A stretch of 64,000 nucleotides of DNA. It comes from Paenibacillus sp. 481. GTDB taxonomy: Bacteria > Bacillota > Bacilli > Paenibacillales > Paenibacillaceae. The stretch is from NCBI RefSeq assembly GCF_021223605.1, contig NZ_CP075175.1, positions 2,207,501 through 2,271,500 of the forward strand. Direction: 5' to 3'. Shown here piece by piece: positions 20,198 through 28,658 of this stretch. The position numbers and the translations under genes are program-made. The notes beneath the pieces were generated by a model that did not search any database, had not been told where the DNA came from, and worked only from the letters and a program-made list of their open reading frames with translations. Position 1 is the stretch's first letter. Each line of letters opens with the position of its first letter.

Positions 20198-21025
20198 TTA
20201 CTTGCACAAATCCTCAACGAATTTAGGCAAAGCGAATGCTGCCTTGTGCAAGCGCGGCGAGTAGTACTTTGTATCCATTTCTGGAATTTGCGTTTCGTCT
20301 ACGTTAAGTGGGTCATGCTTTTTGCTGCCCATCGTAAACGTCCACAATCCACTTGGATACGTCGGAATGTTCGCACCGTATACGCGTACAATTGGGAATA
20401 TTTCCTTTACGTCACGAGTTACTTGCTGAATCAAATCAGCTTTGAACCAAGGGTTGTCCGTTTGCGCCACGAAAATGCCGTCTTCCTTCAAAGCTTCGTA
20501 GATGCCTTGGTAGAAGCCACGCTCAAACAGTGGTGCTGCCGGGCCTACTGGTTCTGTCGAGTCAACCATGATCACGTCATACTCATTTTTTGCATTCAAA
20601 ATGTGCATGTAGCCGTCATTCACGATTACTTCCACGCGCGGGTTGTCCAATTCGCCCGCGATCTCAGGCAAGTATTGTTTGGAGTATTCAATAACTTTGC
20701 CGTCGATTTCCACAAGGACCGCCTTCTCGACGTTTGGATGCCTCAAAACCTCACGGATAACGCCACCGTCTCCGCCGCCTACAACCAATACCTTTTTCGG
20801 GTTAGGGTGTGTCGCGAGCGCAGGGTGCGCTACCATCTCATGGTAGACGAACTCATCTTTAACCGTTGTCATAACCATGCCGTCCAGTACGAGCATTCGC
20901 CCGAATTCTTCGGTATCCAACATCACTAAATGTTGGTACGGCGTCTGTTCATTCACATACGTCTCGCGAATTTTTGCCGTAATGCCAAAGGATGGCGTCT
21001 GTTTCTCCGTAAACCACAATTCCAT
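20198..21025 (-). CDS. speE: Spermidine synthase
   Basis: Aminopropyltransferase that makes spermidine from putrescine and decarboxylated SAM. 275 residues. The Rossmann core holds [18 protein letters not shown], the acidic [19 protein letters not shown], and the catalytic region [16 protein letters not shown]. The start is ATG 21025 with AAAGAGG upstream; a 62-residue longer frame to 21211 is without homology and I reject it. First gene of speE-speB. Confidence 0.95.
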   Translation of the reverse strand: MELWFTEKQTPSFGITAKIRETYVNEQTPYQHLVMLDTEEFGRMLVLDGMVMTTVKDEFVYHEMVAHPALATHPNPKKVLVVGGGDGGVIREVLRHPNVEKAVLVEIDGKVIEYSKQYLPEIAGELDNPRVEVIVNDGYMHILNAKNEYDVIMVDSTEPVGPAAPLFERGFYQGIYEALKEDGIFVAQTDNPWFKADLIQQVTRDVKEIFPIVRVYGANIPTYPSGLWTFTMGSKKHDPLNVDETQIPEMDTKYYSPRLHKAAFALPKFVEDLCK

Positions 21026-21301
21026 AAAATCAACCTCTTTCTTCGGGTGATGGTATCGTTGGTCCGGTTCGAAATGCTCGTAATGGTTCATGTGTAGCAT
21101 TCGTAACACTTCATCTCCATTTTGCACCAAACACATTGTATTATATAAAATCCCCCCCAAATTGCAACCATTTTTCCATAAGCGATCATCTGGAGGAATA
21201 TCCTTAATCAACCTAATCCATACTGATAAAAGTAAAACTTACCATATTAAGAAAGTTTTCATTGATTATAAGGGTATTTTTAGAAAATGGAGGCTTCTTA
21301 C

Positions 21302-23374
21302 ATGAGCGAACCCGCCAAACCACGCAACAAACGTAAATTATGGCTGCGCATCATGCTATACGCGTTCACAGGCCTACTTGTGATCGGTCTTGGCGCTGTC
21401 GTGACGACGATTGGCTTTCTATATGTGACAGACTTGCCAGTCTCCAACGTGCAACAATCTTCACAGCTGCTCGACAATCATGGGCAGCCGCTAACGATGC
21501 TCACGTCCAGCCAGACCCAGCAAGAGCCTATAGAACTCCATGACATCACCCGCCACCTTATTCTTGCAACGCTGGCGATTGAGGATCGAAAGTTCTACAG
21601 TCACATGGGTATTGATGTAAAGGGCATCGCCCGCGCTATGCTCGTCAATCTTCAACATCTGTCCAAAAAACAAGGGGCCAGCACGTTGACGCAGCAGCTG
21701 GCACGCAACTTGTACCTTAGTCATGAGCGTACGTGGAAACGCAAAGCAAAAGAGGCCTTATTTGCGGTGCAGTTGGAAATGAAGCATAGCAAAGATGAGA
21801 TATTGACGATGTATTTGAACCAAGTGTACTACGGTCATGGGGCATACGGTGTGGAAGCAGCGTCCAAGCTTTATTTCGGGAAGAAAGCGCGAAATTTATC
21901 GCTAGCAGAAAGTGCGCTGTTGGCAGGTATTCCGCGTGGTCCGAGCTACTATTCTCCTTACTCCAATATGAAAAATGCGAAGGATCGGCAAAAAGTTGTG
22001 CTCGCTAGTCTCGTTGAAACCGGCCACATTAAGCAGATGGAGGCAGACAAAGCTTATGCAGAGCTGTTGTCTTTTCGGCCGCGAGAACAGCGCAAAAGTA
22101 TGTTGGTGGCACCTTATTTCCGCGATTACGTGCGCAAAGAATTGAATCATCTCGGCATCTCGGAGCAAGTTGTCGATGCTGGAGGGTTGCGCGTGTGGAC
22201 GACGTTGGACAAGCGCGCTCAGCAAGCTGCCGAGGAAGCGATTGTGAAGCAGCTGCCTGCGCAAGGAGAATTGCAGGCCGCGCTCGTCTCCATCGACCCG
22301 CGCAACGGGGATATTAGGGCAATGGTTGGGGGGCATAACTACCCCGCTAACCAGTACAATCGGGCCGTGGCAAGCAAGCGCCAGCCTGGATCCTCTTTTA
22401 AGCCGCTGGTCTATTTAGCGGCTTTGGAGAAGCGTGCCATCACACCGGCAACGCATTTTGTCAGTGCCCCTACCTCGTTCATGTATGACGAGGGACGCAA
22501 AGTGTACAGGCCGAGCAATTACGGCAGTAAGTATCATGGCGACATCGATCTGCGACAGGCGATCGCGGCATCGGACAACATCTATGCGGTCAGCACGATG
22601 ATGCAAATCGGGCCGACGCAAGTCGTATCACTTGCCCAGCGGCTTGGCATTAGCAGCGCGATGGAGCCATTGCCGTCCCTCGCGCTCGGTACGTTTCCCG
22701 TCAGCCCGTTCGAGATGGCAGCGGCCTACGGAACGATTAGCAACGGCGGGAAGCAGCTTGCCCCTCGTGCGGTGCTGAAAGTAATGGATCAGGCAGGGAA
22801 CGTGCTGTACGAGGCCCCTCCAGCTGAAATGAAGCAGGTGGTTGATGCCGGAGATGCTTACGTGCTGACCAACCTGATGGAGAGCGTGTTTGAAGCTGGG
22901 GGGACAGGCAACCGCGTCTCAACAGTCATGAAGCGGCCCGTGGCAGGCAAGACGGGCACGACAGATTCGGATGCGTGGATCGTCGGCTACACACCAGAGC
23001 TGTCTACAGCCGTCTGGGTCGGCTATGATCGCGGTAAAATGATTTCGCTAACCGAATCACAGAAGGCAGCGCCGATCTTCGCTGACTTTACAGAAAAAGC
23101 GCTCGCCAGCGTGCCGCCCAAAATATTCCCTGTACCCGACAACGTCGTAAGTGTCTATATCGATCCAGACACGGGTAAACTTGCGGGTGACGGTTGTCGC
23201 TCGAAGCGGCTCGAAACGTTCGTAAAAGGTACCGAACCAACAGCTTGGTGCGGTGCACATCCACACAGTTTGGACGGCCGAAATCGCGCTCCGTCAGGAG
23301 CACAGCCACAGCGGACACATGAAGCAGAAAAACGTTCATGGTGGCGTCATTTCAAAAGTTGGTGGACAGAATAA
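21302..23374 (+). CDS. pbpG: Class A penicillin-binding protein (PbpG/PBP2d type)
   Basis: Bifunctional cell-wall synthase with glycosyltransferase and transpeptidase activity. 690 residues. One N-terminal membrane segment (about 15-40) follows a basic cytoplasmic tail; GT51 motifs EDRKFYSHMGID, GASTLTQQLARNL and RKAKEAL; transpeptidase motifs SSFK (in PGSSFKPLVY), SDN (in AASDNIYAV) and KTGT (in GKTGTTDSDAW). ATG 21302 is chosen because the upstream in-frame ATG contains the GGAGG site itself. Position beside speE matches pbpG (ywhE) of B. subtilis, which acts in sporulation. The C-terminal tail is basic and His/Arg/Trp rich. The second half is GC-richer than the neighbours. Confidence 0.93.
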   Translation: MSEPAKPRNKRKLWLRIMLYAFTGLLVIGLGAVVTTIGFLYVTDLPVSNVQQSSQLLDNHGQPLTMLTSSQTQQEPIELHDITRHLILATLAIEDRKFYSHMGIDVKGIARAMLVNLQHLSKKQGASTLTQQLARNLYLSHERTWKRKAKEALFAVQLEMKHSKDEILTMYLNQVYYGHGAYGVEAASKLYFGKKARNLSLAESALLAGIPRGPSYYSPYSNMKNAKDRQKVVLASLVETGHIKQMEADKAYAELLSFRPREQRKSMLVAPYFRDYVRKELNHLGISEQVVDAGGLRVWTTLDKRAQQAAEEAIVKQLPAQGELQAALVSIDPRNGDIRAMVGGHNYPANQYNRAVASKRQPGSSFKPLVYLAALEKRAITPATHFVSAPTSFMYDEGRKVYRPSNYGSKYHGDIDLRQAIAASDNIYAVSTMMQIGPTQVVSLAQRLGISSAMEPLPSLALGTFPVSPFEMAAAYGTISNGGKQLAPRAVLKVMDQAGNVLYEAPPAEMKQVVDAGDAYVLTNLMESVFEAGGTGNRVSTVMKRPVAGKTGTTDSDAWIVGYTPELSTAVWVGYDRGKMISLTESQKAAPIFADFTEKALASVPPKIFPVPDNVVSVYIDPDTGKLAGDGCRSKRLETFVKGTEPTAWCGAHPHSLDGRNRAPSGAQPQRTHEAEKRSWWRHFKSWWTE

Positions 23375-23386
23375 AGGAAGACCTCT

Positions 23387-23420
23387 AAACCCACGCGTAG
23401 CGTGGGTTTATCATTTTTTT
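23387..23420 (+). terminator. Terminator after pbpG
   Basis: 10-bp stem AAACCCACGC/GCGTGGGTTT with a 3-nt loop and T-run. Confidence 0.88.
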
Positions 23421-23429
23421 GGGCGAGAC

Positions 23430-23459
23430 TGATAATCATTATACCGACACTGATTATCA
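23430..23459. promoter_or_regulatory. Fur-box-like sequence upstream of the DUF1540 gene
   Basis: TGATAATCATTATAC (23430-23444) matches 13 of 15 positions of the 7-1-7 Fur box, and TGATTATCA follows at 23451-23459. It lies after the pbpG terminator and about 140 bp before the DUF1540 gene; I could not find clear promoter boxes to link it. Confidence 0.35.
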
Positions 23460-23600
23460 CTTCTATTATCTATAAATTCGTCATAATAAATTTGCAAAAG
23501 TACCGTACAAAACCGAGAAAAAAGATTATTGTATAGATAACAAATCAACCAACAACATAGATAAACATACACAAACTAACTACCTAGGAGGCCAACCTAT

Positions 23601-23732
23601 ATGTCAATTATTCAATGCCCAATCTCAGAGTGCGTGAACTGGAAAGAAAACAACTGTGGAGCTTCTGTTGTACAAATTAAACAAGAAAATGCAGAATGCC
23701 TCACGTTCGAAAAGAAAGAGAACAGAAAGTAA
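23601..23732 (+). CDS. DUF1540 small cysteine-rich protein
   Basis: A 43-residue peptide, MSIIQCPISECVNWKENN and so on, with four cysteines (C6, C11, C19, C33) in the CX4C-X7-C-X13-C arrangement typical of DUF1540, ending LTFEKKE. The family is common in spore-forming Firmicutes and is presumed to bind metal; function unknown. A strong AGGAGG lies 9 nt before ATG 23601. Too short for most gene callers. It is followed by an elaborate terminator. Confidence 0.8.
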   Translation: MSIIQCPISECVNWKENNCGASVVQIKQENAECLTFEKKENRK

Positions 23733-23753
23733 TAAAAGCGTAGCGCTTATAGA

Positions 23754-23824
23754 AGCACTTGCATCTACATGTTGAAATTATCGGTCACGATAATGCGAGC
23801 ATGTGAGCAAGGGCTTTTTATTTT
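23754..23824 (+). terminator. Two-part hairpin terminator after the DUF1540 gene
   Basis: Outer arms 23754-23771 and 23800-23815, about 14 pairs, enclose an inner ATTATC/GATAAT hairpin; TTTTTATTTT follows. Confidence 0.75.
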
Positions 23825-24115
23825 ACACACACACGAACCCCCTCATCTCACCAAAATTGGGTATGAATAATTATTTTGTTAAATGTATATTTCCTAGTTG
23901 TAAAGTGGTTGTTCTGTGATATATTTATTGCTAGAAGCGCTTCTAAATCCACATTTTCCACACAACACGTATGCACTAAAAATAATTTTTATGCATATTA
24001 ATGAATTAAACCCTTCCTTTACAGCAAGTTCCATACTCACGCTATTTTGTTAAATCCGAACGTTCAGACACTCACTCTCTGTGTTAGTTATTTTTGAATA
24101 TTTGGGAGGTTAATA
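23825..24115. other. Upstream region of the permuted papain-like gene, with a 14-bp palindrome
   Basis: AT-rich. TAGAAGCGCTTCTA (23932-23945) is a perfect 14-bp palindrome and could be an operator. I found no confident promoter boxes. Confidence 0.4.
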
Positions 24116-24844
24116 ATGAAACATTTCAAAGTATTGCTATTGGCCCTGTTTGTTGTTGTTCTTGCTGTGCCTGTTCAAGTTAGTGCAAGTGCCGCGTCCA
24201 CTCAACAAGAAACCGCTCTTGATAACATTCAAGCGTTATACCCTTATTTGACGAAAGAAGAACTCACAACAGAGATCGGGCTAGCCGCTAAAGCTGCCAA
24301 CATAACAGTGGAGGAAGCTGCACAGCAAATTTACAACGAGTTGCAAGCAAGCTTGGAAGAAGAGTCGGCCACTATTTTTGCAACGGGTGAAAAAGGGAAA
24401 GGGATTTATCCGCTCGACGGCAGCGCGAAAGGGAACATTTTTTACGAAACAGCATCTACGGTTGGTATTCCTCACGGTCATGTCGGCATCTACTACGACT
24501 TCAACACACTTATCGAATCATTACCTTCTAGCGGTGTAAGAAAAATTTCGAGATCAGCAAAAAAAGTAGACCCTGGCTCCAGCATACTTGCTGTTAATGG
24601 GTTATCTGACACGGCAAAATCACAAGCCGCAACGTGGTCTAACGGACGGCTCGGTGAAACGTACTCCTACAATTTTATTAACAATCGCAACACAAGCTGC
24701 TACGGCGACAAGAACTGCTCGAAGCTTGTTTGGTGTGCATTTGAGAAAACCTCAAATATTGATTTAGATGTAAACGGTGGCTTTGGTGTGTATCCGAAAG
24801 ATATTCGCGATTCTGATTTAGTCACAAGATTGAAAGCTTACTAA
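24116..24844 (+). CDS. Secreted permuted papain-like (YiiX/NlpC-P60 type) hydrolase
   Basis: A 242-residue secreted protein: signal peptide (KHFKVLLLALFVVVLAVPVQ..ASA, cleavage near 26), a helical Glu/Ala-rich region (30-90), then a domain with the order seen in circularly permuted NlpC/P60 enzymes: His first (H122 in IPHGHVGIYYD) and catalytic Cys later (C201 in DKNCSKLVWCAFEK). Such domains cleave amide or ester bonds in cell-wall or lipid substrates; the substrate here is unknown. SD GGGAGG before ATG 24116. It has its own long terminator and precedes an unrelated membrane-anchored protein. Confidence 0.78.
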   Translation: MKHFKVLLLALFVVVLAVPVQVSASAASTQQETALDNIQALYPYLTKEELTTEIGLAAKAANITVEEAAQQIYNELQASLEEESATIFATGEKGKGIYPLDGSAKGNIFYETASTVGIPHGHVGIYYDFNTLIESLPSSGVRKISRSAKKVDPGSSILAVNGLSDTAKSQAATWSNGRLGETYSYNFINNRNTSCYGDKNCSKLVWCAFEKTSNIDLDVNGGFGVYPKDIRDSDLVTRLKAY

Positions 24845-24859
24845 GTTTAAGCTGGCAGT

Positions 24860-24929
24860 AAGATAATCAGAGGATTGGTGCACCGCGACATGCGCTCTGC
24901 GATCAATCCTTTGGTTATCTTCTTTTTAT
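24860..24929 (+). terminator. Long terminator between 24116-24844 and the next gene
   Basis: 18-bp arms (AAGATAATCAGAGGATTG and near-complement, two mismatches) followed by CTTTTTAT. Confidence 0.85.
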
Positions 24930-24952
24930 AAGCGGACAAAACGGAGGTTTCT

Positions 24953-26191
24953 ATGGGACCGTTCTTTAATAAAAAACTCAAGCCAAAAGCTAATTATGTA
25001 CTTATTATTTGTGTCGCATTAGCGCTCATTGCTGTGTACATGTATAAGATGAATACCATTAGTGGTCAGCGTTCTGAAACGATGCAGCTCAAAGATGCCG
25101 TCGGGTTTGCCTTTTTCTCTACTTCTTTACCGAAGGAGAAATTTTTTAGCGGACATTCTCAGCTATTCGTTATCGATAAACAAGGAAACACAAAAATGAT
25201 CGAGAACCGTGGATTAGAGCTTAATGCTCCTATACAACTAGGTAACTCCGAACAAATTATTTTTCATCAAAAAAAATCAGTTCAAGTGTTTAACGCTTCC
25301 TTGGTACTAAAAGAATACCCGTTACCACCCTCCTGCCATGTAACAGCAGCGTACATGCAATCTTCTGGCTACGTTAAGGGCGCAAATAATAGCCCGAAGG
25401 ATAGCGCCAATTATTACGCTTTATTCAATGTGGGCTTCGATTTGAAGTCGAACTATCAAAAGTATGTATCCATTTTGCGTTGGGGAAATGCGGAACAGCA
25501 TCAGTGTACAACGATCCCCTATTATGTTGATGCCGTAGGCGAAGACGATAAGTATGTTTACGTATTGTCCTATGATGAACACAACAAGAAATTCAACCTC
25601 ATTCGGCTAGAGCTGGGCCAAGGCAAACAACATGTTAAAGAAGAACTGACACCGTTACAACCTACATACAACAGCAGCATTTTGCCCCTTTCTCGGCTTA
25701 TGAGTCGTGGTGAGCACTTGTATCTCGTGTACAGCGATTTAACCGCTGATCAAAAAATTCGCTTAAATGTCATGGAAATTCACAAAACGAATCATCGTGT
25801 TCAAGTGTATCCACTACATACGTATGCCAATGATCCGGGTGGAAAATATTATTCGTTTGGACATAACGGAACTGGCATTATCGAGGACACGCTTTACTTT
25901 GTTGATGGATTCGGCACGATTCTCCCTTTCGATCTATCCATTAAACAACCAAAGGGCACATCTGCTCTGCAAGGATTTACGCGTAAGGAATATTTAAATG
26001 ACGAGCAGAGCTATTTAAAGGGAGAGCATTATTACTTGTTCCGATTCGATGAACAGAAGCAAATTCACATTTTGGATCAATTTCGAATCAAAGATGGGAA
26101 TTTTGTAAAAAGTATTGAAATACCCGCTATCGTTAAGCAGCGTAATAAGGATTTGTTTATGTATGATTTTAAAATGTTACGTGAGTTGTAG
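24953..26191 (+). CDS. Membrane-anchored protein of unknown function, beta-propeller-like
   Basis: A 412-residue protein I do not recognise. It has a basic N-terminus and one membrane segment (about 14-31), so the bulk is probably outside. The rest is a run of short beta-type blocks with repeated Tyr-rich strands (YVYVLSYDEHNKKFNLIRLEL, HLYLVYSDLTADQKIRLNVMEI, DTLYFVDGFGTILPFD), which suggests a beta-propeller; this is inference from pattern. ACGGAGG precedes ATG 24953. It follows the papain-like gene but a terminator separates them. The last codons and stop are part of a 19-bp tandem duplication. Confidence 0.7.
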   Translation: MGPFFNKKLKPKANYVLIICVALALIAVYMYKMNTISGQRSETMQLKDAVGFAFFSTSLPKEKFFSGHSQLFVIDKQGNTKMIENRGLELNAPIQLGNSEQIIFHQKKSVQVFNASLVLKEYPLPPSCHVTAAYMQSSGYVKGANNSPKDSANYYALFNVGFDLKSNYQKYVSILRWGNAEQHQCTTIPYYVDAVGEDDKYVYVLSYDEHNKKFNLIRLELGQGKQHVKEELTPLQPTYNSSILPLSRLMSRGEHLYLVYSDLTADQKIRLNVMEIHKTNHRVQVYPLHTYANDPGGKYYSFGHNGTGIIEDTLYFVDGFGTILPFDLSIKQPKGTSALQGFTRKEYLNDEQSYLKGEHYYLFRFDEQKQIHILDQFRIKDGNFVKSIEIPAIVKQRNKDLFMYDFKMLREL

Positions 26192-26210
26192 AATGTTAAG
26201 TAAGTTGTAG
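26173..26210. repeat. 19-bp tandem duplication spanning a stop codon
   Basis: AATGTTACGTGAGTTGTAG at 26173-26191 is followed directly by AATGTTAAGTAAGTTGTAG at 26192-26210 (two mismatches). Each copy ends in TAG, the first being the stop of the preceding gene. Confidence 0.9.
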
Positions 26211-26334
26211 GCTTAACTGGCGGCCGCGCCTTGCCTCTTTCCTGTCTCCATATGTTATAATTGTGAAAAATGAGACGCACAAAAGGCTTTCACCCAAGCC
26301 AATTCAAGCGGGACAAACAAAGGGGGGACGCGGC

Positions 26335-26832
26335 ATGTCAGCAGGATGGTTTGCAATGTCCTTGCACGCGCTTGCGTTATTAGCCGAATCAGAAGAAGGA
26401 TATACGAGCAAATACTTAGCGGGCAGTGTAAATACGCACTCCGTCTTTCTAAGAAGAGTGCTCTCCAAGCTGGTACAGGCAGGCATTGTAGAAACAAGAG
26501 AAGGGCGCGACGGCGGATATCGCTTAATTCATAAGCCGGAGCAGCTAACGTTAGATGTGATTTACCGGGCATTGGAAATGGACACCGTCTTGCCACCAAG
26601 TCCAGCTGACCCGAATCAAAATTGTCCGGTTGGCTATGGCATACCACCGGTAGTGCAGCAAATTGCACAGCAAGCGGATGATGCCGTGCTGCAACTGCTG
26701 TCGCAATATACCATTGCCCAGGTGCGGGATCTTGCGCGCCAGCAATTTGAATTAGGGGCACTTATCGCTGCCAGTGCATCGCCTGATGATGAACGAAGCA
26801 ACGATAATCTAAGCGATAACGAGCCAAATTAA
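26335..26832 (+). CDS. Rrf2 family transcriptional regulator without iron-sulfur ligands
   Basis: A 165-residue Rrf2 regulator of the YwnA type. The winged helix is clear: SLHALALLAESEEGYTSKYLAGSVNTHSVFLRRVLSKL, then VETREGRDGGYRLIHKPEQLTL. Only one cysteine is present (NCPVGYG), so the three-cysteine cluster site of IscR/NsrR is missing and the sensor must be of another kind. The start is ATG 26335 after GGGGGG. It ends in a terminator, and a DoxX gene with a palindrome in its promoter follows, a probable target. Confidence 0.88.
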   Translation: MSAGWFAMSLHALALLAESEEGYTSKYLAGSVNTHSVFLRRVLSKLVQAGIVETREGRDGGYRLIHKPEQLTLDVIYRALEMDTVLPPSPADPNQNCPVGYGIPPVVQQIAQQADDAVLQLLSQYTIAQVRDLARQQFELGALIAASASPDDERSNDNLSDNEPN

Positions 26833-26852
26833 TAACTCAAATATCAAGCCCG

Positions 26853-26882
26853 AACAGTCTGTCACAGCAGGCTGTTTTTTTT
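26853..26882 (+). terminator. Terminator after the Rrf2 gene
   Basis: AACAGTCTG/CAGGCTGTT stem with one mismatch and eight T. Confidence 0.8.
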
Positions 26883-26921
26883 GTTGCCATTTTGGGCAAA
26901 TTATTTTTCGTGGGATAACGG

Positions 26922-26951
26922 TTGACATTCTGTAACTTATGTAGTTATAGT
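26922..26951 (+). promoter_or_regulatory. doxX promoter with an internal palindrome
   Basis: TTGACA (26922-26927), 18-nt spacer, TATAGT (26946-26951). TAACT-TATGT-AGTTA (26933-26947) lies in the spacer and -10 region, where a repressor would block polymerase. Confidence 0.75.
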
Positions 26952-27007
26952 ATAAACATTGATTCTTAACTGAAATCGAATTAATTATAGTAATGGAGGG
27001 ATTGAAG

Positions 27008-27400
27008 TTGAACCCAACTTCTTATGGAATTGCACTCGTCCGTATTGTGCTCGGACTCACATTTTTACTTCACGGATTGGATAAATTCACAAATGGGATT
27101 GAAGGAACAGCTGGCTTCTTCTCTAGCATAGGTATTCCAGGTTTTATGGCTTATTTCGTAGCTACTGTTGAATTGGTAGGCGGGGCACTTGTTATGGTCG
27201 GATTGTTCTCACGCTTGATTTCAGCGATGTTCGTGGTCATTATGCTCGTGGCTATCTTCACGGTAAAGATCGGTGCAGGCTTTGTCGGCGGATACGAACT
27301 GGATCTTGCATTGCTTGTAATGTCCGTCTTAATTGCGGTGGACAGTCGTTCGGCGCTGTCACTTGATGCCGTCCTGTTCGGTAAAAAAGAAGCGGCGTAA
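27008..27400 (+). CDS. DoxX family membrane protein
   Basis: About 130 residues, four membrane helices (near 8-26, 47-66, 72-92, 100-118), of the DoxX/CatD family of small membrane proteins often linked to thiol and electrophile stress. Motifs: IVLGLTFLLHGLDKFTNG and ATVELVGGALVMVGLFSR. I choose TTG 27008, 7 nt after GGAGGG; the in-frame ATG at 26993 contains the SD itself. Own promoter and terminator. Control by the neighbouring Rrf2 protein is inferred. Confidence 0.88.
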   Translation: MNPTSYGIALVRIVLGLTFLLHGLDKFTNGIEGTAGFFSSIGIPGFMAYFVATVELVGGALVMVGLFSRLISAMFVVIMLVAIFTVKIGAGFVGGYELDLALLVMSVLIAVDSRSALSLDAVLFGKKEAA

Positions 27401-27409
27401 ATAGGAATT

Positions 27410-27456
27410 AAGAGGCATATCTCTGCGTTGTAAGACGTAGGGGTATGCCTCTTTTG
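27410..27456 (+). terminator. Terminator after doxX
   Basis: AAGAGGCATA/TATGCCTCTT stem with TTTTG tail. Confidence 0.8.
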
Positions 27457-27527
27457 TATGCATATGAGGGGTGCCTAGCTGCGACCCCCGCGAATATAGA
27501 TGTCGGGCTAGCTTGTTAGACGTTATG

Positions 27528-27590
27528 TTGCACGCTGCATGGTGTACGTTGTATGGAGTGCGGTTTACGGTGTACGATGTACGGCGTGAT
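27528..27590. repeat. Degenerate 7-bp tandem repeat (nine units) ending at a stop codon
   Basis: Units such as TTGCACG, CTGCATG, GTGTACG, TTGTATG, GAGTGCG, GTTTACG, GTGTACG, ATGTACG, GCGTGAT. The last unit touches the stop of the nuclease gene (27590-27592). Confidence 0.75.
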
Positions 27591-28306
27591 TACACCGCTT
27601 TCGTATTTCTACATTTAGGAAAGGTACTACAGCCGTAAAATTTCCCCCTAGGGCCTTCTCTTATAACGAGCAGTTGCCCGCATGACTCACATATTTGCTT
27701 AACAGGTGGAGCGTTTTTCAGAAATGATTTGGGTGCTGCTTGAGGGTTTACTTTGATGATCATATCCATAAGTTGTTCTCTACTTATGAGCAGAACACCA
27801 TTCGACTTGGCAAGACTAGTGGCTGCATGGGTGTAATCGCGATTAGAAACAACCCACGCTTCAGAAGCGTTATAGTAATTCATTGAGCTATGTACCTGTT
27901 GCACAGCTTCGATGCCTACATTTTTACTGTACCGCTTGGCTTGAACAACGATTGTTCTACTGTCCTTGGATAGGATAAGGTCAGCACCGTAATCACCTGA
28001 TGCACTAGTCACCTTAGTCGAATAGCCTAAGGCTCTAAACAAATACCCCAAATAATGTTCGAACTGCCTGCCGCTCATCTGATCAATTTCATCAATGCCT
28101 GATTTTTTTAATTTTTCAACATAGCTGATATGCCGAACAATTAACACGAGAATTGAAATCACTACAGCAAAAAATAGAACCGAAAAAGCTACCTGCATAG
28201 ACTCGGTAAAGAAGTAGGTGCCCAGAAAAGAGGAAATACTAACGAAACCTACTAAAGCTCTTATTGGGTCTGTTTTTTTGTGCGATTTTCTTTTCTGTCT
28301 GCCCAT
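27590..28306 (-). CDS. Membrane-anchored Mrr-type restriction endonuclease-like protein with zinc ribbon
   Basis: A 238-residue protein with two N-terminal membrane helices (about 19-34 and 36-57), then an Mrr-like nuclease domain: FEHYLGYLFRALGYSTKV, catalytic Asp in GDYGADLIL and QxK in VVQAKRYSKNVG. The C-terminus is a four-cysteine topoisomerase-type zinc ribbon (CESCGQLLVI ... FYGCSTFPKCR). This fusion is seen in Firmicutes; role unknown, possibly cleavage of foreign or damaged DNA at the membrane. No methyltransferase is nearby, so it is not part of an evident restriction-modification pair. Start ATG 28306 after GGGGGG. Confidence 0.82.
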   Translation of the reverse strand: MGRQKRKSHKKTDPIRALVGFVSISSFLGTYFFTESMQVAFSVLFFAVVISILVLIVRHISYVEKLKKSGIDEIDQMSGRQFEHYLGYLFRALGYSTKVTSASGDYGADLILSKDSRTIVVQAKRYSKNVGIEAVQQVHSSMNYYNASEAWVVSNRDYTHAATSLAKSNGVLLISREQLMDMIIKVNPQAAPKSFLKNAPPVKQICESCGQLLVIREGPRGKFYGCSTFPKCRNTKAV

Positions 28307-28658
28307 TTAGCTACAAGCCCCCCTAAAACATTCCTTATTGTATATATGGTTAATTATACCACATTATTGGCGGAATATGCCGTCCACCAACTTAGTCTAT
28401 AAGTAAAGCTCTGTATGGGATCTGTGCGTGATTTGTGCAGGATCTGTGTAGGATTTGTGTAGGAACAGTATGGGTGTTGTATGAGGATGTTCTTGAACAG
28501 AGGAGGTATTGTTTATTGGAGGGAATTAGCTTGATTTACAACTATTCAAAGATATTCATTCACAAAAAGTCAAACCGCCATGTAAAGTTCAAGCCAGCAT
28601 ATGATTTCTATGCGTTCTTTACATGGCCGCGTGAACAATTTGTTTAATATGATCGCAA
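28307..28658. other. Non-coding stretch with an 11-bp repeat
   Basis: No convincing gene; a 70-codon plus frame lacks an SD and family resemblance. It carries the 11-bp repeat at 28417-28460. Confidence 0.5.
28417..28460. repeat. 11-bp tandem repeat, four units
   Basis: GGGATCTGTGC, GTGATTTGTGC, AGGATCTGTGT, AGGATTTGTGT in direct succession, one helical turn per unit. Confidence 0.85.

Noticed and set aside
20198..21211. Longer spermidine synthase starting at 21211
   Set aside because: The extra 62 residues have no homology and ATG 21025 has a good SD and the family N-terminus.
23932..23945. Catabolite-repression (cre) site
   Set aside because: TAGAAGCGCTTCTA is palindromic but departs from the cre consensus at the outer TG/CA positions.
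28435..28647. 70-codon plus-strand reading frame between nuclease and fecE
   Set aside because: It starts inside the 11-bp repeat, has no SD and odd composition.
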